DNA of 64,000 bases, taken from the NCBI RefSeq assembly GCF_027912835.1, contig NZ_CP115768.1, positions 434,001-498,000 on the forward strand. The letters run 5' to 3'. The stretch comes from Paracoccus sediminicola (lineage in GTDB: Bacteria; Pseudomonadota; Alphaproteobacteria; Rhodobacterales; Rhodobacteraceae). A program made the translations under genes and the position numbers. This document shows positions 63,676 to 64,000 of the stretch, one piece after another. Below the pieces are notes generated by a model. It saw only the letters and a program-made list of their open reading frames with translations. It searched no databases and was not told the origin of the DNA. Numbering within the stretch: position 1 is the first letter of the stretch; every line of letters begins with the position of its first letter.

Positions 63676-64000
63676 ATGGGCAATGCGCTGTTTTACCACC
63701 TGACCCGCTCGACCGCCGAGCGCCTGCTGCCGCAGCTTCTGGGCAAGGCCGCATCGGCGGGCTGGCGGGTGGAATTGCGCGGGCAGGAGGCGACGCGGCT
63801 GACACAGCTCGACGAGGCGCTGTGGCTGGGCGAGGGCTTCCTGCCGCATGGGCTGGCAGGCGGTCCGCATGACGCCCGTCAGCCGGTATTGCTGCGCCCG
63901 TCGGATGCGCCGCCCGCCGCGAACAGCCCCGATTGTCTGATGGCGCTGGATGGGACAGAGATCGGCGCGGATGAGGCCGCGCGACTCGAACGGGTTTGCG
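63676..64000 (+). CDS. holC: DNA polymerase III subunit chi (partial, cut by window end)
   Basis: The first 108 codons are visible; the gene continues beyond the window. It starts MGNALFYHLTRSTAERLLPQLLGKAASAGWRVELRG, and LDEALWLGEGFLPHGLAGGPHDARQPVLL is the chi-subunit core (W-G-FLPHG). Chi links the clamp loader to SSB. The position behind pepA agrees with the assignment. Confidence 0.92.
   Translation, partial: MGNALFYHLTRSTAERLLPQLLGKAASAGWRVELRGQEATRLTQLDEALWLGEGFLPHGLAGGPHDARQPVLLRPSDAPPAANSPDCLMALDGTEIGADEAARLERVC

Overview
The window is a GC-rich chromosomal segment of an alphaproteobacterium, most probably a Rhodobacteraceae member close to Paracoccus. The basis is protein character and gene order: a cyoABCD-type quinol oxidase operon ending in a SURF1 gene (as in the Paracoccus qox locus), lptF-lptG-lptD-surA-pdxA-rsmA, rpsF-rpsR-rplI without ssb, glnB-glnA, a Hint_2 protein, a DUF4167 protein and a cho/betI choline uptake locus. 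There are no insertion sequences, prophage genes, CRISPR arrays or rRNA genes. One tRNA gene (Leu, anticodon TAG) is present.

Layout. 0-5 kb: a LysE-type exporter and an EamA exporter, then a choline ABC transporter (choX-choW-choV, minus strand) divergent from its likely repressor betI, with a clear palindromic operator between them. 5-10 kb: a BMP/nucleoside-type ABC importer operon with an unusual small proline-rich membrane protein between its two permeases. 10-15.7 kb: dnaE, a YghU-type glutathione S-transferase, and ilvC. 15.7-20.9 kb: two overlapping Lrp/AsnC regulators, an NTF2-like protein behind a good operator-like palindrome, a radical SAM protein, a 53-residue membrane peptide, an HNH nuclease, an unknown protein behind a 13-codon upstream ORF, and an esterase. 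20.9-25.9 kb: the cyoABCD-SURF1 operon. 26-38.6 kb: MFS transporters, a phytase-like secreted protein, gluconokinase, an omega-aminotransferase, a DctPQM TRAP transporter, a DsbA-like thiol oxidoreductase and a PiT phosphate transporter preceded by three phased PhoB-type repeats. 38.6-40.8 kb: a Hint_2 protein, a 593-base AT-rich intergenic island dense in palindromes, and a DUF421 membrane protein; this is the most atypical stretch.

40.8-64 kb is mainly conserved housekeeping DNA: glnB-glnA, an NTF2-like gene, tRNA-Leu placed directly in front of tig, a YihY/BrkB membrane protein with an unknown one-helix partner, rpsF-rpsR-rplI with a candidate leader, a YceI protein, an agmatinase-family enzyme, a periplasmic EF-hand protein, prfA-prmC, a DUF4167 protein with a Q/N-rich tract, the lptF...rsmA envelope operon, pepA with a large insertion, and the 5' part of holC cut by the window edge.

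I did not find an unmistakable new multi-gene system. The strongest leads are the Pho-type repeats at pit, the AT-rich Hint/DUF421 island, the unidentified protein inside the nucleoside transporter operon, the tRNA-tig arrangement, and several unassigned operator palindromes. All function calls come from reading protein and DNA sequence by eye; no database search was run.
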